A stretch of 64,000 bases of DNA from SZUA-36 sp964650905 (GTDB taxonomy: Bacteria; Pseudomonadota; Gammaproteobacteria; Xanthomonadales; SZUA-36), in contig CAZYVH010000005.1 of assembly GCA_964650905.1 (NCBI GenBank), forward strand, positions 8,645 through 72,644, read 5' to 3'. A model generated the notes under the pieces. It worked only from the letters and a program-made list of their open reading frames with translations, had not been told where the DNA came from and searched no databases. Of the stretch, positions 23,950-32,371 are shown piece after piece. Position 1 is the stretch's first letter; each line of letters begins with the position of its first letter. The position numbers and the translations under genes are program-made.

Positions 23950-25782
23950 ATGTGTGGAATCGTTGCGGCGGCCGCCAGGCGAAATGTCACGGATGTCCTG
24001 ATCAATGGATTGCGTACGCTCGAGTATCGTGGCTATGACTCGGCCGGTGTTGCTTTGCAACAGGATGGTCACCTGGCACGACAACGAACCGCGGGCAAGG
24101 TAAAAGATCTCGAGACGCTACTGCGATCAACACCGATGGAGGGCCACTGCGGTATCGCCCATACGCGCTGGGCGACACATGGTTTACCGACCACCGAAAA
24201 CGCCCATCCCCATATCTCAGGCAGGCAACTGGCGCTGGTCCACAATGGCATCATTGAGAACCACGAGGAATTGCGTCAGGAATTACACCAGGCCGGTTAC
24301 CATTTCAATTCCGCAACCGATACCGAGGTCATGGTCCACCTGATCGCTCATCTGATGGAGTCCGGTCACGGACTTTTTTCTGCGGTGCGCAAAGCGGTCA
24401 CCCGTCTGCGTGGCGCCTATGCCATTGCCGTAATCTGTGCGCTTGAGCCCGGTGTTGTGGTCGGGGCTCGCAAAGGCAGCCCGTTGGTGTTGGGTGTGGG
24501 GGCGGGTGAAAATTTCCTCGCTTCAGATGTTTATCCGTTGCTGGGTGAAACCTGCCGTTTCGTATTCCTGCAGGAAGGTGACCTGGTCGCCCTCAACACG
24601 GATACGTATGAGATACGTGATGAAAATGACGTTGTTGTCGAGCGGCCAGTCAAGACCGTTGAGACATCCAAAGACACGGTTCAGCGGGGCGATTACGCAC
24701 ATTACATGCTCAAGGAAATCTTTGAACAACCGCAGGCGGTGGCAGAGACGCTGGAAGGGCGCATCAGTGTGGGTCGCGTGATGCCAAACATTTTCGGGGT
24801 AAACGCAGATGCGATACTGGACCAAATACGGCAGGTGCAAATCGTTGCTTGTGGCACCTCTTACCATGCCGGTCTGGTTGCCAGTTACCAGTTGGAGGAG
24901 TTGGCCGGGATTTCGTGCAAGGCGGAAATCGCCAGTGAATACCGTTACCGTCGGGCGGTGGTCGCAGACAACAGCCTGTTTGTTGCCATATCGCAATCGG
25001 GTGAAACTGCCGACACGCTGGCTGCCCTCAAATACGCCAGGCAGGCAGGCTATACCGCGACACTGGCGATTTGTAACGTTGCTGAAAGCTCCATCGTGCG
25101 TGAGGCCGAATTGGTTTTGATGACCCGTGCCGGTCCGGAGATTGGCGTGGCTTCCACCAAGGCATTTACAACCCAGTTGGTCGCGTTACAGTTGTTGATC
25201 CTGGAATTGGCAAGGTTGAACGGCATCGACCCGAACGTTTACGCCGCCAGGGTGGCTGATCTGAACCGTTTGCCAGATCTGCTCAACCAGGCACTGGCAC
25301 TGGACTCTGAATTTGCAGCCCTGTCGAAGGCCTTTGTTAACAAGAGCCATGCCCTGTTCCTGGGTCGAGGCAGTCATTACCCGATCGCCATGGAAGGCGC
25401 ACTCAAACTCAAGGAAATTTCCTATATTCACGCGGAGGCCTATGCCGCCGGCGAACTCAAGCACGGGCCGCTGGCGCTGGTGGACGCGCAGATGCCGGTG
25501 TTCGCAGTGGCGCCCAACAACACCCTGCTGGAAAAGCTCATCAGCAATATTGAAGAAGTCAGCGCCAGGGGTGGTGAGCTGTATGTGATCGCGGATACTG
25601 ATGTTGTCGCAAATTTCAAACAGCATCACGGGTATATAATCGGTCTTGATACCGGTGGTCCCTTGCTGGCGCCCGTGGTGATGACCATCCCGCTGCAGTT
25701 ACTGGCCTATCACGTGGCATTAGAACGTGGCACGGATGTCGACCAGCCCCGCAACCTGGCCAAGTCGGTGACTGTGGAGTAA
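23950..25782 (+). CDS. glmS: Glutamine-fructose-6-phosphate aminotransferase (isomerizing)
   Basis: A 610-residue enzyme (E. coli 609). After Met1 removal Cys2 is the glutaminase nucleophile (MCGIVAAA). The two SIS sugar-isomerase domains follow (SQSGETADT; GRGSHYPIAMEGALKLKE) and the end is DQPRNLAKSVTVE. It makes glucosamine-6-phosphate from fructose-6-phosphate and glutamine, upstream of GlmU. No glmS ribozyme is possible in the 9-nt leader; in this class control is usually by small RNA on the glmUS mRNA. Confidence 0.97.
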   Translation: MCGIVAAAARRNVTDVLINGLRTLEYRGYDSAGVALQQDGHLARQRTAGKVKDLETLLRSTPMEGHCGIAHTRWATHGLPTTENAHPHISGRQLALVHNGIIENHEELRQELHQAGYHFNSATDTEVMVHLIAHLMESGHGLFSAVRKAVTRLRGAYAIAVICALEPGVVVGARKGSPLVLGVGAGENFLASDVYPLLGETCRFVFLQEGDLVALNTDTYEIRDENDVVVERPVKTVETSKDTVQRGDYAHYMLKEIFEQPQAVAETLEGRISVGRVMPNIFGVNADAILDQIRQVQIVACGTSYHAGLVASYQLEELAGISCKAEIASEYRYRRAVVADNSLFVAISQSGETADTLAALKYARQAGYTATLAICNVAESSIVREAELVLMTRAGPEIGVASTKAFTTQLVALQLLILELARLNGIDPNVYAARVADLNRLPDLLNQALALDSEFAALSKAFVNKSHALFLGRGSHYPIAMEGALKLKEISYIHAEAYAAGELKHGPLALVDAQMPVFAVAPNNTLLEKLISNIEEVSARGGELYVIADTDVVANFKQHHGYIIGLDTGGPLLAPVVMTIPLQLLAYHVALERGTDVDQPRNLAKSVTVE

Positions 25783-25784
25783 TC

Positions 25785-26192
25785 ATGCGCAGAAAAAGCC
25801 ATACCAGTGATGAGGCGGAGATCAACATCACACCGATGCTGGACATCGTTTTCATCATGCTCATCTTTTTTATCGTGACAACGTCGTTTGTCAAGGAAAA
25901 AGGCCTCGAGGTTTCCCGCCCGTCCAGTACGCCACCCAGGGAAATGAAAAAGAGCAAGGGACCGATCGTGGTCAAGATCGACGCCAACAGCAATATCATA
26001 CTCAAGGGACGTATGCTGGAACGTAAGGCGGTGCAAGCCAACCTGGAGCGCGAGAAGGCTGAAAAACCTGATTCTCCACTAATCATTGCCGCACATCCAG
26101 ACGCGGAAACCGACGCCCTGGTGACCATCCTCGATGCGGCCAGGGAAGTTGACGTTGAAAGTGTCAGTGTTGCCACGACCCGTCGTGAGTAA
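25785..26192 (+). CDS. ExbD/TolR family proton-channel subunit
   Basis: A 135-residue protein with one N-terminal membrane helix containing the conserved Asp20 (INITPMLDIVFIMLIFF) and a periplasmic domain. ExbD/TolR work with an ExbB/TolQ channel to energise outer-membrane processes. Here the gene stands alone, 2 nt after glmS with a GGAG Shine-Dalgarno in the glmS end, and no exbB or tonB is nearby. The partner must be encoded elsewhere. Confidence 0.9.
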   Translation: MRRKSHTSDEAEINITPMLDIVFIMLIFFIVTTSFVKEKGLEVSRPSSTPPREMKKSKGPIVVKIDANSNIILKGRMLERKAVQANLEREKAEKPDSPLIIAAHPDAETDALVTILDAAREVDVESVSVATTRRE

Positions 26193-26236
26193 CGTGAGTA
26201 ACGACAGCAGTTTTTTTGTGCCCTGAATATTGCACC

Positions 26237-27199
26237 GTGACGATTTCGCAAGGCGTATTCCTGGACCTGGGTTCGCTGGATGACGGCGACCTCGATGCAC
26301 GTAGCCTGGACCATACATTGCCGGGCTGGCAATGGTATGCGTTTACAGCGCCCGCGAAAGTCTCAGAGCGTATCCGAAACGCCGATGTGGTAGTAACCAA
26401 CAAGTGTGTTCTCGACCGTTCAACACTGACGCTGGCAAGACAACTCAAGCTTGTCGCGATTGCCGCCACGGGTACCAACGTGGTTGACCTGGATGCGGCC
26501 AGGGACCTTGGTATCCGCGTGTGCAATGTCAGGGATTACGCGACCCATTCCGTCGCACAGCATGTGATCACGCTCATCCTCAACCTGGCCACCGCCCAGC
26601 CGTTTTACTTCCGACGGGTCCTTGCGGGAGACTGGAGTGCGGCGGAGCAGTTCAGTCTGCATGACCACGGCATCCGGGAAATACAGGGTCTGCAACTGGG
26701 TATCGTCGGTCATGGCATACTTGGCCGGGCGGTGGCACAACTGGCCAGACGTCTGGGTATGAACGTGCTGGTCGCCGAGCACCAGGGCCGCCGGGTACGG
26801 CCCGACCGGTTGAAATTTGAAGACGTGATCGCTGTTGCCGATGTGATCAGTCTTCATTGTCCACTGAATGCCGAGACGCAGGATTTGTTTGACCGGCAAC
26901 TCATCCGCACAATGAAACGCAGCGCCTTTTTGATCAACACCGCTCGCGGTGGCATTGTCGTCGAGCAGGACCTTGCCGATGCCCTGCGCTCAGGTGATAT
27001 TGCCGGTGCCGGTGTGGATACCCTGAGCGTTGAGCCGCCACCTCCGGATCATCCATTACTGATGCCGGATATCCCGAACCTGATCCTGACACCGCATAAC
27101 GCCTGGGCAAGCAAACCCGCGCGGCAGGTCTGTATCGATCAGATTGCAGAGGTCATCAACGCGTTCAAACACGGGCAGCCCATCAACACAGTTGTATAA
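26237..27199 (+). CDS. D-2-hydroxyacid dehydrogenase (glycerate dehydrogenase-like)
   Basis: About 320 residues with the D-isomer hydroxyacid dehydrogenase layout: NAD-binding GIVGHGILGRAVAQ, catalytic Arg in NTARGGIV, Glu in LSVEPPP and His in TPHNAW. It resembles HprA/hydroxypyruvate reductase. The start is uncertain: I use the GTG at 26237, since the alternative TTG at 26216 gives a Cys-rich odd N-terminus. It is 44 nt after the ExbD gene on the same strand. Confidence 0.88.
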   Translation: MTISQGVFLDLGSLDDGDLDARSLDHTLPGWQWYAFTAPAKVSERIRNADVVVTNKCVLDRSTLTLARQLKLVAIAATGTNVVDLDAARDLGIRVCNVRDYATHSVAQHVITLILNLATAQPFYFRRVLAGDWSAAEQFSLHDHGIREIQGLQLGIVGHGILGRAVAQLARRLGMNVLVAEHQGRRVRPDRLKFEDVIAVADVISLHCPLNAETQDLFDRQLIRTMKRSAFLINTARGGIVVEQDLADALRSGDIAGAGVDTLSVEPPPPDHPLLMPDIPNLILTPHNAWASKPARQVCIDQIAEVINAFKHGQPINTVV

Positions 27200-27339
27200 A
27201 CTTCCCTTATTCGATAATGGCTTTTAGGCCATAGCAGTTTGTATTTTGGGTCTGAAGGGTCAAGCTGAATATACAGGTTAATTTAAGCAAAACGTCGTCA
27301 AACGACTATGCTTAACTTGAGACCATGGGAGAAAAGCTA

Positions 27340-27499
27340 ATGAATCACCATCAAAAACTGTTGTTAACACTGGTCTGCACGCTGGCAATGCTGGGTTTGA
27401 CACGCCTGTTATCACGCAGTGCCCGAAGGTGATACAGCTGCTATCGCTTACAAGCATACACCCATACCGGGCTGGCATTTATCCTATTTGCTGGCTTGA
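27340..27499 (+). pseudogene. Short ORF / frameshifted small lipoprotein
   Basis: A GGGAGA Shine-Dalgarno (27327-27332) is 7 nt before an ATG opening a 30-residue frame (27340-27432): a Lys-tipped hydrophobic segment like a lipoprotein signal. If one base is skipped near 27401-27403, the frame instead reads LGLTACYHAVPEGDTAAIAY and ends at 27497-27499, giving a perfect lipobox (LTAC) and about 52 residues. So this is probably a small lipoprotein gene with a 1-nt insertion, real or a sequencing error. Confidence 0.45.
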
Positions 27500-27516
27500 G
27501 GCGGAGCTACCATTGA

Positions 27517-29595
27517 ATGACTGAGCTTCGATACCGTGCGTACATAAGCTACAGCCATCGGGATGAGCATTGGGCTGCGTGGCTGCACCACGCCCTGGAG
27601 AATTATCGGCTGCCCCGCAAACTGGTTGGTATCAAAACATCGCGGGGTGATGTGCCCCCACGTATCCGTCCGGTATTCCGCGACCGTGATGATCTGTCTT
27701 CTGCTACCGATTTGGGCGAAACCGTCAAACAGGCGCTGGCGAATTCGGAAAATATGATCCTTCTTTGTTCTCCCGACGCCGCCGATTCACATTGGGTCAA
27801 TGAAGAAGTCCGGCAATTTGCCCGCACCCAGAGACAGGAAAACATTTTCTGTGTTGTCGTCGATGGTGAACCCGGAGGCGAAGCCGGTCACAATTGCTTT
27901 CCTGCGGCGCTGGCGGAAATCGGCATGCCAGAACCGCTGGCGGCGGATGTGCGCAAATGGGCTGACGGTAAGCACCTCTCAATGTTGAAACTGGTTGCGG
28001 GCATGCTCGGTCTGCCACTTGATCGCTTGCGACGAAGAGATTTGCAAAAACGAAAAAGGGTATGGGCGTTGACAGGCCTCGTGTCCACTTTGGCCGTGGC
28101 TGTGCTGATCACGGCCATCACCGCACGAATTTCTGCACAACAGCGGCGGGTCTCGGGTGAGTCATTGGTGAAATACAAGCTCAACGAATTGCGGACCATG
28201 TTAAATGTCACAGACGACCCTGAGAATCTAAGTCGTTTAACGCAGTGGGACAAAAAAGATCTGGCCCGCTTGATTGGTTACGCTGGTGTCGGGGAGGACG
28301 CGCTGGTTAAATCAGCACTGGACCTGCGCAAACAGGGTAACGGTCTTTACCTCAGCGGTCAGTGGCCGGAAGCCATGGAAAAATTTCAACAATCCTGGGC
28401 GCTCCTGGCGGAAAGCTACCGGCTAAAACGAAGCGACCAGAGCATATTTTTTGAACTGGGGCAGGCCGAGTTTTATATCGGCCAGATTTATGCAGACCAG
28501 GGTGAATTGGACAAGGCTGAAAAAGCGTTCACGACCTACGCTGAAATTACCCGGCGTCTGATCGTTTCGCAACCGGAAAATGCCGAATGGGTCCTGGAAA
28601 TGGCATATGCCCTGACCAACCTTGGCTTTCTGGAAAATATGATTAATGCCGGCAACCCGGAGCGCAGCTTGCAATTGATGCAATCTGCGCTGGAATACAA
28701 CCAGATTGCGCTGGTGCTTGATCCAAATAATGAAGCCTACCAATCTGAACTCGGTCAGTCACATGCCTTTCTTGCGGATGCACAGCGTGGCGTTTGTGAT
28801 CTTGAGGGTGCCTTGCAATCGCGTCAGAAAAACGTTTCGTTGGAACGGGAGATATTGAGCCGGGATAGTGACAATATCGCTAAGATGCAGTTGCTGGCTT
28901 TTGCACTCAGCGGTCTGGCGGTTGTACAGGAAGAATTAGGTCGGGAAGAGGTGGCAATAAAGAGTCTGGATGAGGCCTTGCAACTGATGGAGTCAGTGGC
29001 GCGACAGACCCCCGGGGTCAGAAAGATCACACGTTTCATATTGCGTCGTAAGGCCAAAATGGCAAGGTTGATGGCATACGCTGGAGAAAAAGACAGTGCC
29101 AGGGAATACCTCAAGGCATTGGAGCCACAATGGCAGACTTATTTTAAGAACGCCCCTTCTGACAATTTTTCGGCCAGCGAGGAATATGCAATCTGGTTGC
29201 TTGATCGTGCATGGCTTGCCCGGTCAGAGGCTCAGCCGGTGCTTGCCGGTAAGATGCTCGGCGAAGCCATGACCGGCCTTGCAGCGGTACTACACAAGCT
29301 ACCGGGGAATCGCAGCATGGAAAACCTGTTGATGGCGGCGGTTTTTCAATACTGGGAGTTGAGCCAGATGCTGCCACCACAGGCTGTATTATCCTTGCTG
29401 CCTGATTACCAGGCCAGCGGCGGGCGTTTACGGGCGTGTCTTGATGCCAGTATGGCTGTCAGACAGGATATCATGACAGGTAACAATGTGCGTGCGGCTA
29501 AGTTGACCGCCAAACTGCTGATCAATGGCTATCATGAAGCCGGTTTTACACGTGTATGCAGAGCCTACGCGTTGTGCAGTGAGAAGGACCGGTGA
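27517..29595 (+). CDS. TIR domain protein with transmembrane helix and C-terminal helical (TPR-like) repeats
   Basis: A 692-residue protein. Residues 4 to about 150 are a TIR domain: YRAYISYSHRDEHWA, FRDRDDLSSATDLG, and CSPDAADSHWVNEEV, in which Glu97 (four after Trp93) matches the catalytic Glu of NADase TIRs. A single membrane helix spans about 183-204. Residues about 260-690 are alpha-helical repeats resembling TPRs (for example QGNGLYLSGQWPEAMEKFQQ). The TIR would be cytosolic and the repeats periplasmic or, with the opposite topology, the reverse. TIR domains in bacteria make NAD-derived signals or deplete NAD in antiphage defence. Downstream are an exported protein and a SLOG-membrane protein. 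Confidence 0.85.
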   Translation: MTELRYRAYISYSHRDEHWAAWLHHALENYRLPRKLVGIKTSRGDVPPRIRPVFRDRDDLSSATDLGETVKQALANSENMILLCSPDAADSHWVNEEVRQFARTQRQENIFCVVVDGEPGGEAGHNCFPAALAEIGMPEPLAADVRKWADGKHLSMLKLVAGMLGLPLDRLRRRDLQKRKRVWALTGLVSTLAVAVLITAITARISAQQRRVSGESLVKYKLNELRTMLNVTDDPENLSRLTQWDKKDLARLIGYAGVGEDALVKSALDLRKQGNGLYLSGQWPEAMEKFQQSWALLAESYRLKRSDQSIFFELGQAEFYIGQIYADQGELDKAEKAFTTYAEITRRLIVSQPENAEWVLEMAYALTNLGFLENMINAGNPERSLQLMQSALEYNQIALVLDPNNEAYQSELGQSHAFLADAQRGVCDLEGALQSRQKNVSLEREILSRDSDNIAKMQLLAFALSGLAVVQEELGREEVAIKSLDEALQLMESVARQTPGVRKITRFILRRKAKMARLMAYAGEKDSAREYLKALEPQWQTYFKNAPSDNFSASEEYAIWLLDRAWLARSEAQPVLAGKMLGEAMTGLAAVLHKLPGNRSMENLLMAAVFQYWELSQMLPPQAVLSLLPDYQASGGRLRACLDASMAVRQDIMTGNNVRAAKLTAKLLINGYHEAGFTRVCRAYALCSEKDR

Positions 29596-29647
29596 CCCTT
29601 CCATTACATGTCGTTTATATGGTCACCATAAAAACTTGGGAGTATCG

Positions 29648-30250
29648 ATGATGAAAACACTGAAAAAATTAACGCGAACATGGCTCATACAGATAACCGT
29701 GATGGTTTCGCTGGTATTATTTGCTGTCAACTTACAAGCGGCAAATTTCAAAGTGAATATGAAAGTATCCTCCGATGGTTCGGCCCTGGATATCACCTCA
29801 GATATGCCTGCCGACCAGAGATGTTCTGCGAACCTGGTACCGCCACCCGTCAAGGGTTGTATGCGTGTCAAGGACAGGCCGCTTTTCAGAACCGCCCATA
29901 TGACCTTTGGATTGCCCGACAGCGTGGCTTGCGGTGCAAATGGCCGGGGTACCTGGAAGCTTCGCGAGGTTTACCTGGGTGGACAGGACAAAAGTGTGAA
30001 GCCCGGGGCAAGCTATAATTGGGGTGATCTGAGTCCTGAGGTACAGGCTGATTTCGATGTGAATAATCCGGTAAGTGGTTTACTTAATAATGCATCTCAG
30101 GGTAAAAAAAACCTGAAAATCAAAAATAAAAATAAATCAAAATACACCATTTGGTACAAGGTGGTCGCCAAATGCATGGACGGTAACAACGAAATTGGTG
30201 GCTCAATTGAAACTGACCCGCGTATTGAAAATGAAGGCAAGCCCAACTGA
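29648..30250 (+). CDS. Exported hypothetical protein within the TIR/SLOG cassette
   Basis: About 200 residues with a signal peptide (core about 13-28, cleavage after LQA). The mature protein contains four to five cysteines (RCSANL, KGCMRV, VACGAN, AKCMDG) likely forming disulfides. A lysine/asparagine-rich strand lies near 155-165 (KNLKIKNKNKSK). No family recognised. It is 52 nt after the TIR gene and 30 nt before the SLOG gene on the same strand. Being exported, it could contact the periplasmic repeats of the TIR protein, but this is only positional. Confidence 0.7.
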   Translation: MMKTLKKLTRTWLIQITVMVSLVLFAVNLQAANFKVNMKVSSDGSALDITSDMPADQRCSANLVPPPVKGCMRVKDRPLFRTAHMTFGLPDSVACGANGRGTWKLREVYLGGQDKSVKPGASYNWGDLSPEVQADFDVNNPVSGLLNNASQGKKNLKIKNKNKSKYTIWYKVVAKCMDGNNEIGGSIETDPRIENEGKPN

Positions 30251-30280
30251 ATGGTCGACCATGCTGCTTGCTGAAATCGT

Positions 30281-31981
30281 ATGCAATTGACCATCGGCGT
30301 CACCGGTCACCGCGACCTGGTGGTCGAGGAAATTCCTGCACTCAAGGATGCGGTGCGGGGATTTTTTCAGCAGTTAAGACAGGAGTTTCCTGACCTTGGT
30401 TTGCAATTGATCAACCCGCTGGCCGAAGGCAGCGACCAACTGGTGGCGGAAATCGCGCTCGACCTGGGTATTGATCTGATCGTGCCGATGCCAATGCCGC
30501 AGGATGAGTACGAGCAAGATTTCTCGAGTGCGCAAGGCGTGGAGACCTTAAGGGCAACGTTGCCACGAGCGCGGGTCATCCAGCTCAGAGCCAGTCCGGA
30601 AATCATGGGTCTTGTGGATACGTCAAGACGGCGTGAGCTTTTATACGCCCGCCTGGGTGTTTTTATATCCAACCACAGCCAGATATTGCTGGCCTTGTGG
30701 GACGGCAAAGAATCTGCGACCACGGGTGGCACGGCAGGTGTGGTCCAGTACCACCTGACCGCAGTCATGCCGGGATTAATGGTGGCAGAAAAATCCCCCA
30801 ACCTGCTGGCCGACAATGAAAATGATCTGGCTTTCCATATTGTGATTTCAAGGAACCGGCCTAACGGCCAGCCACGCGAAGGCATGCAGCCACTGCAAAC
30901 CGCCTGGGTCACGGCCCATTTCGGACGTGCCAGCGGTGACCCCATGCCGTTTGATTATGAAATCATGTTGCACCGTCTTGAGGATTTTAACCACGACAGG
31001 CAACGTTACCGTGAATCGATTGAGCAAGAAGGCATGGAATTCCTCACTGACCCACCGGATACCGACATTCCGGTTGGAATTGCAGCCATTAGCAAGATCT
31101 ATCAGGCGGCCGATTGGCTGGCAGTACATTTTCAAAAACGGGTCACGGCCAGTCTGCTGGCTGTACACAGCTTGGCGGTCCTCATGGGGTTGGCATTTAT
31201 CGTCTATTCAGAAATTGACGGCCTCGATTTCCTGCTAAGCTTGTTCCTGTTGTTTTTCCTGACGGGTTTCGTCATTTATAGGGTTGGTGAACGCCGTCAG
31301 TGGCACCGCAAGTATCTGGATTACCGGGCCCTGGCAGAGGGCTTGCGGGTACAGCTTTACTGGAACCTCGCTGGTGTGGTTGATGTGCAGGCAGCAGAAT
31401 TCACCTATGATAATTTCCTGCAAAAACAGGATGTGGATTTGGGTTGGATCCGCCACGTGATGCGCAATGCCAGCCTTTTGCGCAGCCGTGCTGAGAGACC
31501 ACCGCCACGATGGCTCGGCTGGGTGGTTGAACAATGGGTTGGTAATGAGACATCAGGCTCTGGACAATTGGTTTACTACCGGAGCAAGGAACTTGAAAAA
31601 ATCCGCCGCTTCAAGCGTACGACCTTACTCGGCAAGTTGACCCTGTGGGCCGGTATACTGCTCGCCGTGGCGCTGGCGGTAAAAGGCACGGACATACCAG
31701 ACAGCCAGCGGCACATACTTTTTATATTGATGGGTATCCTGCCATTGATTGCGGGTATCCGGGATGCCTATTCCCACAAACAGGCAGAAAAGGAACTGAT
31801 CAAACAGTACCGCTTCATGCATGGTATTTTTGGCAATGCCAAACGCCTTCTGGATGGTTCAGACGACGTGGAATTTCGCCGTCGTGTACTACGTGCGCTG
31901 GGTGATGCCGCGCTTGAGGAAAGCGCGGAATGGATTTTGATGCACCGTGAACGGCCATTGGAACACAGTGGGTTAAGTTGA
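30281..31981 (+). CDS. SLOG-domain protein with four membrane helices (SLATT/DUF4231-like)
   Basis: A 566-residue protein. The N-terminal about 165 residues form a SLOG (DprA/LOG-like Rossmann) nucleotide-binding domain: IGVTGHRDL (5-13), NPLAEGSDQLVAE (45-57) and GGTAGVVQYHL (149-159). Membrane helices are predicted at about 288-309, 316-334, 450-468 and 478-495, arranged as two pairs like SLATT/DUF4231 effector modules. SLOG domains in conflict systems bind nucleotide signals (in Thoeris ThsA, cyclic ADP-ribose isomers), and SLATT-type modules are proposed pore-forming effectors. Next to a TIR gene this suggests signal maker plus membrane effector. Confidence 0.75.
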   Translation: MQLTIGVTGHRDLVVEEIPALKDAVRGFFQQLRQEFPDLGLQLINPLAEGSDQLVAEIALDLGIDLIVPMPMPQDEYEQDFSSAQGVETLRATLPRARVIQLRASPEIMGLVDTSRRRELLYARLGVFISNHSQILLALWDGKESATTGGTAGVVQYHLTAVMPGLMVAEKSPNLLADNENDLAFHIVISRNRPNGQPREGMQPLQTAWVTAHFGRASGDPMPFDYEIMLHRLEDFNHDRQRYRESIEQEGMEFLTDPPDTDIPVGIAAISKIYQAADWLAVHFQKRVTASLLAVHSLAVLMGLAFIVYSEIDGLDFLLSLFLLFFLTGFVIYRVGERRQWHRKYLDYRALAEGLRVQLYWNLAGVVDVQAAEFTYDNFLQKQDVDLGWIRHVMRNASLLRSRAERPPPRWLGWVVEQWVGNETSGSGQLVYYRSKELEKIRRFKRTTLLGKLTLWAGILLAVALAVKGTDIPDSQRHILFILMGILPLIAGIRDAYSHKQAEKELIKQYRFMHGIFGNAKRLLDGSDDVEFRRRVLRALGDAALEESAEWILMHRERPLEHSGLS

Positions 31982-32079
31982 TAAACACCTTCTCGTGTGT
32001 CATGCCTGGCCTGACCCGGTGACGGTGCTGCGAATAGCGGAATCCGGGACACATGAAGCGTGAAGATGGACCCCGGGTC

Positions 32080-32332
32080 AAGCCCGGGGTGACGGTTGAT
32101 CNNNNNNNNNNNNNNNNNNNNNNNNNNNNNNNNNNNNNNNNNNNNNNNNNNNNNNNNNNNNNNNNNNNNNNNNNNNNNNNNNNNNNNNNNNNNNNNNNNN
32201 NAGCCCGGGGTGACGGTTGATCAAGCCCGGGGTGACGGTTGATCAAGCCCGGGGTGACGGTGGGTCAAGCCCGGGGTGACGGTTGATCAAGCCCGGGGTG
32301 ACGGTTGATCAAACCCAGGGTGACGGCGGGTC
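32080..32332. repeat. 22-bp tandem repeat array containing an assembly gap
   Basis: The unit AAGCCCGGGGTGACGGTTGA plus TC is present at 32080-32101. It resumes after the gap as a partial copy (32202-32222) and five full copies (32223-32332), some with GGGTC in place of TTGATC or with AAACCCAGGG. It derives from the intergenic GC-rich repeat word seen elsewhere (GTCAAGCCCGGGGTGACGG). The 31982-32371 stretch holds no gene. Confidence 0.9.
32102..32201. other. Assembly gap (100 N) inside the tandem array
   Basis: Exactly 100 N between identical repeat units, so copy number is undetermined. Confidence 0.99.
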
Positions 32333-32371
32333 ATTGCGGGTGACGATATTTGGGTCAAGTGTGGGGCGTGA

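Noticed and set aside
22978..24084. Minus-strand open frame of 368 codons over glmU and the start of glmS
   Set aside because: Fully covered by two well-conserved plus-strand genes; composition is that of an antisense shadow.
31815..32246. Pseudo-ORF through the repeat and gap at 32 kb
   Set aside because: It translates the intergenic repeat (TVTPGLTRGP-type peptides) and crosses N bases.
32080..32332. CRISPR array
   Set aside because: Repeats are directly adjacent with no unique spacers, so it is a simple 22-bp tandem array.
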